Assembly: GCA_011799875.1 (NCBI GenBank) | Contig: JAAAXO010000108.1 | Span: 1 to 64,000 of the forward strand | Length of the DNA: 64,000 nucleotides | Direction: 5' to 3' | Source of the DNA: Thinopyrum elongatum | Lineage: Eukaryota > Streptophyta > Magnoliopsida > Poales > Poaceae | In this document: positions 22,500 through 33,659 of the stretch, piece after piece | Position numbering within the stretch: position 1 is the first letter of the stretch | Layout: every line of letters starts with the position of its first letter | Position numbers and translations under genes: made by a program | The notes under the pieces: model-generated | The model's input: the letters and a program-made list of their open reading frames with translations, nothing else | Told to the model about the DNA's origin: nothing | The model's database searches: none

Positions 22500-22738
22500 A
22501 TGAACTATTTCGCTGGTGTGCATGTCTTTGGAACAAGTGTACTCTGTGTACATTGATATAGGTCCGCTTGACTATAATGAACTATTTATCTGCCTAGTTT
22601 TCTCTACTACTACTCCTTGCAGTGAGCGGTATGCAATGCATGTGTCATGTCTACCGCAATGCATGTGTCAGTAGACATGACAGCTTGTCCATGGAAGTTG
22701 AACCACGGCGACCATCACGTTTCTACCACTACCACACG

Positions 22739-22848
22739 CGATTCCCACGACGCCGCTCCAACCCACGCCACCACGTCCCCTGACGTGCGCCTCACCCCTC
22801 TCGGCCCCACCGCTCCTCTGCCTTTGTGTGCATGACATGTGGGCCAGC
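22739..22848 (+). repeat. duplicated segment, copy 1
   Basis: About 110 bp (CGATTCCCACGACGCC ... GGGCCAGC) that recurs in the same orientation at 23995-24106 with scattered substitutions. Next to it, 22921-22957 is the inverted match of 23927-23962. No coding function is apparent. It may be part of an old unclassified DNA transposon or a local duplication. Confidence 0.7.
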
Positions 22849-23079
22849 TAAACTGCGGCGACCATCAAGTTTCTACCACGGCCACACACGATTGGACACG
22901 GCTTGCATGCTCCACTCCTGGCTCTGATCCGTACTCCCGCACCATCCAATTTTCATCAAGCGGCTGTGACACATTTCGTCCCGGGTATCACTCCTCAGCC
23001 ACAAATATAATAAATAAAATAAAGGCCCTTCTTTGCCTTCTACTTCTGTAATACAGGTAGTACCCACTGGTGTGGCCAT

Positions 23080-23900
23080 CTACGCCTCGTAACACACCAA
23101 CGTCCAGCTGTGGCACCCTCGCCACGGCTAGGCCACCACCGGCTGGTTCATCTCAAACAAGTGAGTCACAAACGCCACCATGACAACGGCCAGCTGGGCA
23201 TCTCGAACCACACCGATGCCGCTTCCTCGTAGCTGACCTACGCTGGCCTGTGGCTGCACGCTGTTGAGCCGCGCATCAACGTACGATGGCAGGAACGGCT
23301 CCAGGCTCGCTGGCTCAACTACGTCGAGTACATCACGTTCGCAAACCGGTATCCGTTGAGCAGGTTGCTCCCGCCCATGAGCACACGCCTATACGTATCC
23401 AGCATTCCAGCCTCGCCGCTGAGTGGTACATCCTCGGGAAGGTGCAAGCGTCGGAATCTTGAGGCCAAGTCGAGCTATGTGCCCCGGGTAGATCACTGGC
23501 TCCTGCCCGAGCTCATCCGGAGTGCGAGCTAGTAAATGTCGTGCAGCACGTAACAACAGAAAAGCACCTCGACATGCGTCGGCCGGACAGAGACTTTTCT
23601 TGGCCACAAGCTCCATGGTCTCGTCCAAGATCGGTGTGGTACTGCAGTCGAACATGCGGGTAAAATACTATGGGAGCAGCTACATGTGCATGGCCCAGAT
23701 GCCGATGTTGGCGTGGAGGAGGTGCTACTCGCTGGCGGTGTAGCGTGCTACATGGGTTAGGCAGGCACTTGTTGCCACGCTCGAAGGACGAGCAGGAAAC
23801 GAAAGGGTCTTGCATGCGTGTACAGATTCATGCAGGAAATTATTTCCTGGAAATACGGCCTTTGTTTACCTTTTTTTGAGGCTATAGATGACCCACACGA
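23080..23900. other. coding-like but unrecognised, degraded
   Basis: GC-rich stretch between the two duplicated segments. Short frames are open on both strands (for example minus strand 23389-23655 with LVAKKSLCPADACRGAFLLL), but none begins and ends like a gene or matches a family I know. It could be a decayed gene fragment. Confidence 0.3.
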
Positions 23901-23994
23901 GGAAATCTATTACAGTATAACCGTTGGATGAAAATTAGTGGTGCGGGAGTACGGATCGGAGCATGGGAGGGGAGCAGGCAAGCCTCGTCCCACT

Positions 23995-24106
23995 CGATTC
24001 CCACGATGCCGCTTGAACCCATGACACCACACATCCGCCGACCTGCGACTCACCCCTCTCGGTCCCACCGCCCCTCTGCTTTTATGAGAATGACATGCGG
24101 GCCAGC
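23995..24106 (+). repeat. duplicated segment, copy 2
   Basis: Second copy of the 22739-22848 segment. Its neighbour 23927-23962 is inverted relative to 22921-22957, so the two blocks are rearranged relative to one another. Confidence 0.7.
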
Positions 24107-24265
24107 CGCATTTAGGGTCCACATATCATTGACTCAAAGGCATGTGCAATTGCCACTGAAGCTCGGTCTCGTGGGCCCTGAGAGGGAAATGTAACTCCTG
24201 CACCAGGCCTTGTGGTGCTCCCGCAGTACGAACTCGTGCCAAACCTGGAATTTGTTTCTTACTAC

Positions 24266-24496
24266 TACCAAGGTGCCGGCCCGTGCGTTGCAATGGATCC
24301 AAAGTAGTAGAATAATACTTGTTCACAAACTTGAAATATAAACACTCTAGTTTTGATATACATATATCAGTAAAAATAAAGTATGCTTCACTGAAGACAT
24401 ATTCCTCAGGCTGGTTTGATGAGGTGAGGGGCGGGTATGGCTGGTTTCAAGATAATAATAGATTTTTAAAACATTGGAGCAGATTTTTTTCTAACA
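24266..24496 (+). repeat. dispersed repeat X, copy 1 (partial)
   Basis: Begins near GGTGCCGGCCCGTGCGTTGC and continues AATGGATCCAAAGTAG, CTTGTTCACAAACTTG and TTTTGATATACATATA, matching copy 2 at 27346. It lacks the far end seen in the other copies. No coding capacity. Confidence 0.65.
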
Positions 24497-25077
24497 TTTT
24501 GTAGCGTGGCACGGCATCCAATGCACCTAAGCGTCTGAAAAAAAGTGGAGTGCACTCTAAAGATATTTACATGCTCCCATTTAGTGGAGTGCACTCTAAG
24601 CACATTATCTATTTATTTTTCTCTAGCCTTTCCTAGCCATGCAACCAAGCCACATAAGCTAGTCATGCATGCAATCCATAAATTGCAATATACTCCAGCA
24701 TGCAATGCTGCCACATCATCTATTTATGGCTGTTAGTCATAGGTTGTTTTTTGCATTAGTCCAAATATTAATGTTCCATAAAACTAAACTCCAAATGTTC
24801 ACTAGAGCCGAGGCAGAGGACATACGACGAGGGCGGTGGAGGCGTCTTCGTAAGAGGAGGAGAGCTCGAAGGATAATCTTGCATGTCCGCCGCCACCTGC
24901 ATATCGACGCAGGACTCCTCGAGCGCCCACTGGAGCTCGCGCTCCTCCAGGGAGCGGCAGAGTCACAGGATTTTCCTAAACCACGATGGGCACCATGCAG
25001 TACTCCTCGTAGCTGTGGGCGCGGTGCTCGCGTCCTGACTCCTGGGGTACTGTCTGGAGCACCCGCTCAACCACCTC

Positions 25078-25455
25078 GTGAGCCGTGAGGATGCGATGCT
25101 CGCGGCCGTGCTATTGGAGCACATGCTCGTGCGCCTGAGCGGTGAGGATGCGATGTTCGTGGTCATGCTGCTAGAGCACGCGCTCATCCACGTCGAGAGC
25201 GGTGACGATGCGATGTTCGCGGGCGGCGATGATGCGATGCTCACGGGCATGCTGCTGGAGAACGCGCTCGTCCACATTGTGAGCGGTGAGGATGAAATGT
25301 TCGCGGGCGTGCTGCTGGAGCACACGCTCGTCCACGTCAAGGGCGGCGACGTTACGACGTTCGCGGGCGTGCTCTCGACGATGCGATGCTTGCGGGCATG
25401 CTGCTGGTGAACCCACTCGTCCACATTCTGAGCGGCGAGGACGCGATGCACCTCC
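25078..25455 (+). repeat. 60-bp minisatellite, six imperfect units
   Basis: Tandem units of 60 bp built on GATGCGATGTTCGCGGGC, ATGCTGCTGGAGCACGCGCT and CGTCCACGTCGAGAGCGGTG, GC-rich, with some partial units. Because 60 is divisible by three, several frames stay open on both strands. The plus frame reads a 20-residue repeat resembling GEDAMFAGMLLEHALVHVES. Upstream sequence from about 24840 is similarly GC-rich but not clearly repeated. Coding function is unproven. Confidence 0.75.
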
Positions 25456-26044
25456 TCGTGACCGACCAGGGCGTGCTACTGGAGCACAGCTACCCCTCGT
25501 GGCCGACGAGGGCGAGCCGCTAGATCACACTGTCCTCTGCGTGGATAGTTAGCACGCGCTACTCGCGGCCGTAGAGGGCGTGCTCCACCTCGGCGATGTC
25601 GGAGACTCCGTCCTCTTCCCAGGCCGCGGCGCCATCCACTTCGGCAATGGCTGCATGCTCCGGTGGGTGTTGTGTCCGTATGGGAGCTTCGAGCTACAGT
25701 ACCAGTGGGGGCGGGGGGGGTGACCTTTTCGTGGTTTCACATGGTCTGAGGAGAAAAATAGAATCGCAAGTAGCACAATGTGTTGGAACGTGTCGGAGGA
25801 AGGCTGGCAGGAGCAGTACAACAAACATCACATGCGCACCATATTTTGAGAAGGGTTTAATGTAATTTGTGTGAAATGGGTTTGTGTGATGTACGAGTAG
25901 TACATCCATATCATTCACATTCATGCACGCAACAAACATTTGTGTGCATGATTTCACCCTATTTTCTTATTCTGTTTGGGAGTGGATTTGATTTTTGTAA
26001 TCAGAGCTCATTTTTGTACTTGGTTTTTATTTAGACTATGCATG

Positions 26045-26260
26045 TATTATTGCGAGAGATATATATAGAGAGAATATTTGTGTGACAAAGAGAGGGGCGG
26101 GGGCAGCGATACCTAACGAGAGAGGGGCATATGATTGTCCGAAAGACTTTGTGTGTCGTAGAGAGAGGAGTGTCCGAAAGGAGAGAGAGAGAGGGTGTGT
26201 ATGTGTGTGTGTTACAGAGAGAGAGATGTGCGTGTAATGTCGGGATCGACAAGGTTACGA
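26045..26260. repeat. GA- and GT-rich low-complexity tract
   Basis: Runs of GAGAGA and TGTGTG around 26160-26230 with purine-rich flanks. Short open frames here are composition artefacts. Confidence 0.6.
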
Positions 26261-26680
26261 GGTTGCGGATATGGGAGAGCGATAGTATGTGTGCGATGAA
26301 GGGACACACAGACATCATTTGTTTGCGTGTGAGAGAGCTGGATAGACCTCGACAGCATGGTGATCTTGTCGTATGCACAAAATCAACCTGAATAATGAGA
26401 AGGAGTTCCTCCAAGCAACCGAAGAATCGGCTAGAACTAAGATAATGCAATCGTAATTGCCAATATGAAGTAATTAAGGATAATGGTGGGGTTGTTGGTA
26501 CTGAACAAAAGGCGGTAGTCATACACACACCCCGCAAATACAAATTATAGTGAAAACAAAACAATGTGTACACAACAACCCGAGTTCTAACGTAGAAAAA
26601 GGGTAGTAGCCTTATTTATATCTATAGACTATATTACTATATTTTCTATTTGTATAGTTATATCTATATCTATTCCACTC

Positions 26681-26955
26681 CCTCCGTTTGTAATTTACTC
26701 CGCACATATATAGCTTTGACTGCATCCAAATTTTATAAAGCTTGACCAAATTTGGTGAAAACAATATGAACATTTACACTAACAAATTTACACGATGTGG
26801 AAATAAAAGCAATGATGAATCAAATGATATATATTTGCTGGTGTATATGTTAATACTTTTTCCTACAAATTGTTGAAAGTATACAAAGTTTGACTTTAGA
26901 GAAACCCAATATGCGGTATATGTATTATACATTCTATATTCATTATTTTTTCGGA
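26681..26955. mobile_element. degraded Stowaway-like MITE
   Basis: Left end CTCCCTCCGTTTGTAATTTACTCC followed by AGCTTTGAC, with AGTTTGACTTTAGAG near the other end in inverted arrangement. The right terminus is eroded and the TA duplication is not preserved. Confidence 0.5.
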
Positions 26956-27345
26956 GTCAGTGCGTGTATTTGCACATACACGATATAAACTGTTGATTGA
27001 TGTTGATCCAATGGTCTAGGTGGCTGCGATTCGGATCTACTATAAGTACCCATACACGTTCTTCTCGAACGACCAGCACGATAGTGTGAACGATCCACAC
27101 AAGAAGCTATAAATAAGACCTTCAGACGTGCCACGTGGCTTCCCCTCCTCGTTTCTATTTTCCAACGCGGCGGGCGGGGTGCGGTTTGCCGATAGTCGGT
27201 TTGCTCAATTGCGGTCCCACATCAAAGTGAAAATGCTAGGCAACATGCCTTCCCTAGGTATGTGGCGTGCCGGACGGGCCGTGGAGTACTCCCGATTCCC
27301 GGGCGTGTGCGGGTGCGACGCGAACGCGGCAGGCCTTTTCCTTTT

Positions 27346-27687
27346 ACTAGCAATGTGCCCGTGCATTGCAATGGATCCAAAGTAGAATAGTACTTGTTCA
27401 CAAACTTGAAAGAAAACACTCTTGTTTTGATATACATATATACCACTAAAAATATATTACTTTTCACTCAAAACATATTTCTCAAGCTGTTTTGATGAGG
27501 TGAGGGAGGGATGTGGTTGCTTTCTAGATAATAAGAGGTTTTCTGCACATTGGAGCAGAGAAATGGGCTATTGTTGCAAAAATGCCACAACTTACCTCAC
27601 AGCCATTAGATGCAGATCTAATGGTCAGAAATGACGGATGGCAGACACACTACCATCACCAACTGAGTCTTTTATGGGAGTAGAGAA
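27346..27687 (+). repeat. dispersed repeat X, copy 2
   Basis: Starts ACTAGCAATGTGCCCGTGC and ends with CATCACCAACTGAGTC, TTTTATGGGAGTAGAGA. The start and end resemble copies 3 and 4, while the middle resembles copy 1. Probably a non-autonomous DNA transposon of unassigned superfamily. Confidence 0.65.
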
Positions 27688-27850
27688 ACATGTATAAATT
27701 GTAACATTTGGTTCTGCTCCTTGGCACGATCGATAGATAGAAATAACGATTGGAAACGCTAGGGCGGGGCTTTTCCCGCCAGATAAGCAGGGAAGTAGCT
27801 AGGTTGGCGCATCGTCGGTTTCGTCACATGCGGTCCCACATGTTGTAGTG

Positions 27851-28093
27851 ACTAGCAAGATGCCCGTGCGTTGCACGTAACATCAAGATGCATTTGTATG
27901 AGTAGTTTATCTTGTGAGAGAAAAGGATGAACGAGGGAAGGCCTTATTTGCAAATGTGGAGAGGGGTGTGGGTATCTTTTTGCAAAAATGCCATAGTTTC
28001 CTTCCTATCCATCAGATATAAATTGGACGGCCTATATTGCAGGATGGCAGGCACACCATCATCACCAACTCTGTTTTTTATAAGAGTAGAGAT
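27851..28093 (+). repeat. dispersed repeat X, copy 3
   Basis: ACTAGCAAGATGCCCGTGCG to TTTTTTATAAGAGTAGAGAT, about 243 bp. It is nearly identical, in opposite orientation, to 30878-31281 once the Stowaway nested there is removed. Confidence 0.78.
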
Positions 28094-28546
28094 ATAAAGC
28101 CTAGCCAATGCGCGTTGACCGGGGGGGACCGAACGACAGTGTGGTATGCGACGGGGAAGGGACATGCTTCATGTACGTGTTCCAGTTTCTCGTTTTGAAC
28201 TTGCGAACGTGACAGGCGTGCTGCACGAGTAGTTTTGAATTTATAGGTTCGGTCTCAGTTTTTGAATTTAGGAGTAGTTCATAGGCCGGGTCAAGCATCG
28301 AACGCAAAGTACGAAGTTGATGGAAAAGGTAAGCACAACTTATAAATTGACGGATGGAGTACTAGTTAAAGTGATGCATATAATTGCCTCAAAATGTGAG
28401 CAAAGGGATCACACATGTCTGTATTAACTGGAACGAGAATGCAATACACAATAAGAATTAAGGTCACGATGATGTGATCGTAGTGGTGGTTACAGGAGGC
28501 AAGAAGAAAGATGCATCCATCAACGTACGGCCTCCTCCTCCTCGAC

Positions 28547-29116
28547 TCAGCGCGCCGGGCCACCGACCGGTGGCTTAGGAGCGGCGGCTTTTGTGGCGAT
28601 GTCAAGGTGCTTCTCAACAAAGGCGTCCAAGGCTTCCAGCCAGTTGATGAAGGCCAACGTCGTAGCATCCTCACCGGCCTTGTAGATACCTATGTACACA
28701 ACTTCCTCGTACACGTGGATGTGTAGGTCGACGAATTCTTGCAGGGCGAGGCGCCTCGCGACGAGCGCGACCTCCAGGTGGACATTCTTCGTTGCGTCGG
28801 CGGGCAGTCGCAGGGCCACCAGTGCTTGAAAGAGGTTCTCGCCATGGAGGCCGATTAGGGTGGTAGGCAATGAGGAGCCCGGGCGCGCGGGCTGGAGGAG
28901 TATGGCGATGTCGTCCGCGAGCTTCTTGACGACGGTGAACTTGTTGATGGTGGCAATGATCATCTGGTCCAACTGAGAGTCATAGCTGGCGTCGACGATG
29001 GCCATGAACCAGCCGATTGCCAACACCATGTGGAGACGATCCTCGGTGCCATGCCGCAGGCCGGCGTCGTGGACCATCTGCCACAGCCGCTGGCCACTCG
29101 TGCACATCGCCGCCAT
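28547..29116 (-). CDS. uncharacterised 189-residue protein
   Basis: Single intact minus-strand frame with ATG at 29116 (MAAMCTSGQRLWQMVHDAGL) and end ...AAPKPPVGGPAR. An in-frame upstream ATG at 29182 would add 22 residues with no protein-like character, so the inner start is preferred. Composition is mainly helix-forming, rich in Ala, Leu and Val, with no zinc-binding cysteines, transmembrane span or signal peptide evident. The codons have high GC third positions, as in many grass genes, unlike the AT-rich surroundings. I do not recognise the family. No TATA box or clear polyadenylation signal was found, so it may be a recently inactive gene or a chance conserved frame. Confidence 0.5.
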   Translation of the reverse strand: MAAMCTSGQRLWQMVHDAGLRHGTEDRLHMVLAIGWFMAIVDASYDSQLDQMIIATINKFTVVKKLADDIAILLQPARPGSSLPTTLIGLHGENLFQALVALRLPADATKNVHLEVALVARRLALQEFVDLHIHVYEEVVYIGIYKAGEDATTLAFINWLEALDAFVEKHLDIATKAAAPKPPVGGPAR

Positions 29117-29623
29117 AGGTCTGGAGCGAGCACTTTTGTGCTTAGTGTAGGTGCTCAGGTGCGTACGATGTGGTAGATGCATTCGAATGGAGGGGCGCCT
29201 TTACATGAGTGCAAACTGCGTAGCATTCACATCGTGCTGCCTCTTTTCCCTGTCCTCCTACCATTACTTCCCTCATGCATTCAGGATGCTAATTGAAGGA
29301 GGATGCATCATTGGTCGTTCAACATTTTGGGAACAGCTACCCTCTCCCTCATCTGCATTAAAGCCGTATCGGGAAGTGTCCTGGTTTACTAGTAGCTATC
29401 AAATCGAATAGTACTGCGCCGCCCGCTGCACGCTCGGCTAAACACGCCTCCTCGCCTCCATCAAACACCTCCGTTAAACTCGCATGCAAACCAAGAAACC
29501 TACTCTGGCCACACGTCCGTTCATGAGCAGGCCGGAATTAAACGCAACGCCGGCCGAGCTCCTCCTGTCCGCCCTCTGTTAAAACGAGGCCAGACGCCGG
29601 CCAAGCTCCTACCGTCCGCCCTC

Positions 29624-30280
29624 TATTTAAACGAGGCCAGACAGCGGGCAAGAATTGCACCCCTCCGCCGCTCCCCCATCTCCTCCTTTACCATTTTCTC
29701 CACTCTTCCGATGGCTTCCGAGGAGCCGTTCTCCGGCATACTACCCGGCTGGGTGGCCTGCCGAGCCCTCCGGATACGAGCGAGGCCGCTCGGTGCTTCA
29801 CCTACCTCACTTGGCTCGACGGAGCCAGTTGCCACCCCAAGCCGGCGTGTGGTTCAGCAACTTGCCGCTCCAGTTCAGCTCGATGAGGAGTAGCCAGTTG
29901 ATCCACGCCGGCATGGCGGCACGGGCGTCGTCGCTGCCGCATCGTACCGCGCCACCAGTGTCTGCGGCCGCGCCTCCCGTGTCTGCGGTGGCCGCGCCTC
30001 CCGTGCCTGCGGCAGCGCCATGCAAGCAGAGACAGAAGCTGGGTGCCCAGAGAGCGACGAGTCGGTGGCCAGCTTCTCCGTGTTCGCCGCCATCATCGAG
30101 GAGAAGTAGAACATGGGAGGCCGCCGCCACTTGGGTCCCATGAAGGCCATCGCCGAGGTGATGACTACATATACAGGTGGTTTCTTTACTACTTCGTCTC
30201 TTCCGAGGACCTTCGTCGACCCCTCAAGTGTCTGCCAGACATGAGGAAGACAAAGGGATCCGCGGGCGGCCATTTAGATT
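29624..30280 (+). pseudogene. degraded gene with TATA-like promoter, family unknown
   Basis: TATTTAAA at 29624-29631 lies about 85 bp before ATG 29711 (MASEEPFSGILPGW), and the promoter segment is partly duplicated just upstream (about 29545-29640). The ATG frame stops at 29891. A frame one base away stays open to 30143 with more protein-like sequence (AYYPAGWPAEPSGYERG, VWFSNLPLQF), and a third is open around 30040-30240. This suggests a gene broken by at least two frameshifts. I cannot name the product. Confidence 0.35.
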
Positions 30281-30877
30281 AGGTATTAATTATACCACGA
30301 GAGTCGGATTAGCACCACTTAGTTCATGTAAATGTAATGAAATCCGTCATGTTTATATGAAGATCCGTCTTTTTTATACAAAATCCTTCATGCTTATATG
30401 AAATCAATCCGTGTTTGCATGAATTTCCTCTGGTTGGTTAGAGTTGTGAAAATGTATGCCGCTGGCGTTGGATGTCATCCTCCGCGGAAGGAAGCGGGAG
30501 GAAATTTGACGGCTGTCGTTGGAGATGCTCTTATACTGGAAATAATAGAGTCACATCCAATCCATTTGAGTTAATTGCGTGTATGATTCTCCCTCTATAA
30601 AAAGTTAATTGCATGTACAGTGTATATGACTTGCAGGGTGGCTACAGATTCATACAGAAAGTTAAAAAGGAACAAATCCATCCTTAATCTTGTATTCTAA
30701 GTACTCTGTGGGTTTCACTGTCAGTACAGTAGAGAAAGAAGTATATATTAAAAAAATATAATATAAAAATCTAAAGTTAATGACATAATTCGAACTCAGG
30801 TCATCGCGTTGCGAGCATCCAGCGCTAACCAGTCCAGCAGATGTTTGTTGTGGACGATGCTGGAGATATATCTCTAT

Positions 30878-31281
30878 GTCTACTCTTATACTCCCTCCGT
30901 TCCTAAATATTTGTCTTTTTTAGATTTCAAATGGACTACCACATACGGATGTATATAGACATATTTTAGAGTGTAGATTCACTCATTTTGCTTCGTACGT
31001 AGTCACTTGTTGAAATCTCTAAAAATACAAACATTTAGGAACGGAGGGAGTAGAAAACAGAGTTGGTGATGATGGTGTGCCTGCCATCCTGCAATATAGG
31101 CCATCCGATTTATATCTGACGGATAGGAAGGAAACTATGGCAATTTTGCAAAAAAGATACCCACACCCCTCTCCACATTTGCAAATAAGGCCTTCCTTCA
31201 TTCATCCTTTTCTCTCACAAGATAAACTACTAATACAAATGCATCTTGATGTTCCGTGCAACTCACGGGCATCTTGCTAGT
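30878..31281 (-). repeat. dispersed repeat X, copy 4, split by a MITE
   Basis: Reverse-orientation partner of copy 3. Its end TCTACTCTTATA is separated from the rest (GAAAACAGAGTTGG ...) by the Stowaway at 30891-31050. The far end reads CGGGCATCTTGCTAGT. Confidence 0.8.
30891..31050. mobile_element. Stowaway MITE nested in repeat X
   Basis: 160-bp element with inverted ends CTCCCTCCGTTCCTAAATAT and ACATTTAGGAACGGAGGGAG, flanked by TA at 30889-30890 and 31051-31052. Mariner-type target (TA) and termini are typical of Triticeae Stowaway elements. Confidence 0.93.
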
Positions 31282-31496
31282 TTCTTTTTAAATAGTTACT
31301 GCGATAATTGGGTTGAAGTGATATATTTTATGTCTGCCCCGAATGATCTCAAATTCACTAGTAGTAACAAAGAAAAGTTGCCTTGTTAATTAACAGAAAA
31401 CAGGGTGAAAACTATCACATGAGGCCGGTAAAAACAAGGCACACTGGGTTCAGCGTCATCGTCACTACAGCTGTGCGCGCGTGAGAAGTCTACATA

Positions 31497-31950
31497 TCGA
31501 GGGGGCTATGGAGAGAAAGACGTATCGAGTGTGTGTGAGCAAGGCACAGAGACACACTTAGCGTGTGTGTGTGTTTGAGAGAGAAGCCAATAGATAGATT
31601 AAGATCAAGATCGGGGCCAGGTGGGGAGGGGGGGAGGGAGAGAAAGACGTATCGAGAGTGTGCGCGCAGTAGGCACAGAGGCACAACTAGCGTGTGTGTG
31701 TTGGGTGTGTATGTGTTTGAGAGAGAAGCCAGTAGATAGATATATATCAAGATCGAAGGTTCCAATCTTCTTCGGCTTGTCTGGGCTAGATGCTGTGTGC
31801 ACCCTACTCCTTCGGTGTCGGGTAGTGTGTGTGTGTGTGTGTGTGTGTTTGAGAGAGAAGCCAGTAGATAGATTAGTATCAAGATCGAGGTGTCACCCTA
31901 CTTCTTCGGTGTTGGGAACTGTGTGTGTGTGGGTGTGTGGGGGGGGGGGC
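31497..31950. repeat. degenerate tandem repeats with GT and GA runs
   Basis: Three imperfect units around 31520-31615, 31650-31755 and 31825-31890. Each contains TTTGAGAGAGAAGCCA and TAGATAGAT then ATCAAGATCG, separated by GT runs. Open frames here reflect low complexity. Confidence 0.75.
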
Positions 31951-31959
31951 AGTGACACT

Positions 31960-33096
31960 TAGATATAGGGAGAAGGAGTTTGTGTGATACATATCTACAT
32001 TAAGGGATAGGTAGATAGCATGTGTGCGAGGCATACTTAAAGCATCACGGAGATAAACAAGCGGTGTGCATGCAAGTGCCGAAAAAAGTGAAGAGAGAAA
32101 CAATGTCTACGCGCACGCGCGTGTGTGTGTGTGCGAAATCTCAAAACAAAAGGTGCTCTGCTGGAATCCCATTGTATGTATTCATATGGTTCCAGGACTC
32201 GTGTTAACCTTAGGCATATGTGTGCAAGACATAATTATACTTTGAGACATTAGTGGTAGTGGGTGGGCGGAATTAAAGGGGTGGGCGTGTTCGACAGAGA
32301 GAGCATGTGTGTTTCTGTGTGAGAGACTTGTAGGATGGTGTAGAAAGACGAATTCTAACCTTGATGGAGGGAGAGAAATACATGAAGTGCGCGCATGTGA
32401 TTCCAATGCCCACGGAGAAATGAGATATGTATGCATGTGAGAGAGATTCCACAATTCATTCACGTATCACTATCTAGCGATCGTGGACGTGCATCGCTTG
32501 AACATAAATCAATATCTACTTTGTATCGTGGCCAAAGATACAATATCGATTCAACACTATAAAGATTGGACACTCACATATCACATTTTTTTCCAAATAA
32601 TCCTTTTCAATTGTTCAGGCCAAAGTTACAGTGATGTTTCTTCAAACAACCACGGTAGCTATCATGTACATGCACCATTGTTAGTCTTGCATTCAAATTC
32701 ATTAGTCTTGGATGATTTAAGGTTCTATTATGAAGTAATATATGTAATATTCATATATGAATTCAACGGGTATGCAATTTATGAAATGGAGGCCATGTAA
32801 TCATATGAGGTAACACTTTTAAGTAGCGGACTACAATATCCATTTCTTTTGTGGGACTACAATATCCATTTCTTTTTGTGCGCCTCTACAATAACACGTC
32901 AATGCATTATGTTTAAAGTAAATAACCAATGGCACTAAATTATATATTTACAGGATAAATACATAGGCTGAGTGTTTGATCCGTTTTTTTGTGAATGCGC
33001 CTCTACACCCATACGATTGGCCGCGCCCGTGTGAACGTCCAAGTTATCGGTGGATCATCCCGAGTTATTGTCCTTTTTTCTGGGGTGGACTTCATA
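31960..33096. other. unassigned AT-rich sequence
   Basis: GT/GA-rich to about 32440, then AT-rich. No gene, RNA or transposon end is recognised. A 22-bp stretch containing CAATATCCATTTCTTTT is duplicated near 32834 and 32859. Confidence 0.4.
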
Positions 33097-33344
33097 CTCC
33101 CTCCGTTCCAAAATATAGTGCTTCCTCTATTCCCGTGCTTCAACTTTGACTATAAATTTAACCAACAAGACCGACTATGGTGGGAGCAAAAGTTATACCA
33201 GTGAATTCATATTCAAAAGAAGTTTTCAATTATATAATTTTTTCTCCCGCCGCAGTCGGTCTCGTTGGTTAAATTTATGGTCAAAGTTGGACCTCGGGAA
33301 GCATGGGCGCAGTATATTTCGGCGTGTGCCCCGTGTACACAGTC
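33097..33344. mobile_element. Stowaway-like MITE, right end eroded
   Basis: Left end TA then CTCCCTCCGTTCC AAAATATAGTGC. Internal inverted repeat: AACTTTGACTATAAATTTAACC pairs with GGTTAAATTTATGGTCAAAGTT. The right terminus no longer matches well, so the end is approximate. Confidence 0.7.
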
Positions 33345-33659
33345 TCACATGACCTTCCCACTAGCACTGTCCAAAATTAGTTGAAACTGGATATGAACGA
33401 TCCTGCAGGCGGCAAAATCTCCTGCCTCCTTCTAAAGTTTCCGCCACCTATTCTTTAGCATGTGAAATTCCCCTTTTGTCCTTGGTGCATGGAGAACAAT
33501 AGTTACAATACGGCCCTCATTTACATAATAGGTCGGGGCTGCTTTGGTAACTTCCGGTTCCCCCCACCACACGGCACCCCCATTTGCTCTCCCCCTCCCG
33601 CAAAAATGACTAACTCCACAGCACCAGAGCATCTTACATCACGCCGTCCGTACTTCATC

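Noticed and set aside
22120..22553. Minus-strand frames with long serine or leucine runs
   Set aside because: Reverse reading of the GAA/AAG microsatellite.
31466..31480. CACTACAGCTGTGCGCG as the missing left end of the CACTA ending at 50104
   Set aside because: Only the first six bases match that terminus and no subterminal repeats follow.
31490..32103. Minus-strand frames rich in Thr, His and Ser
   Set aside because: Low-complexity GT/GA repeats, no start context or conserved motif.
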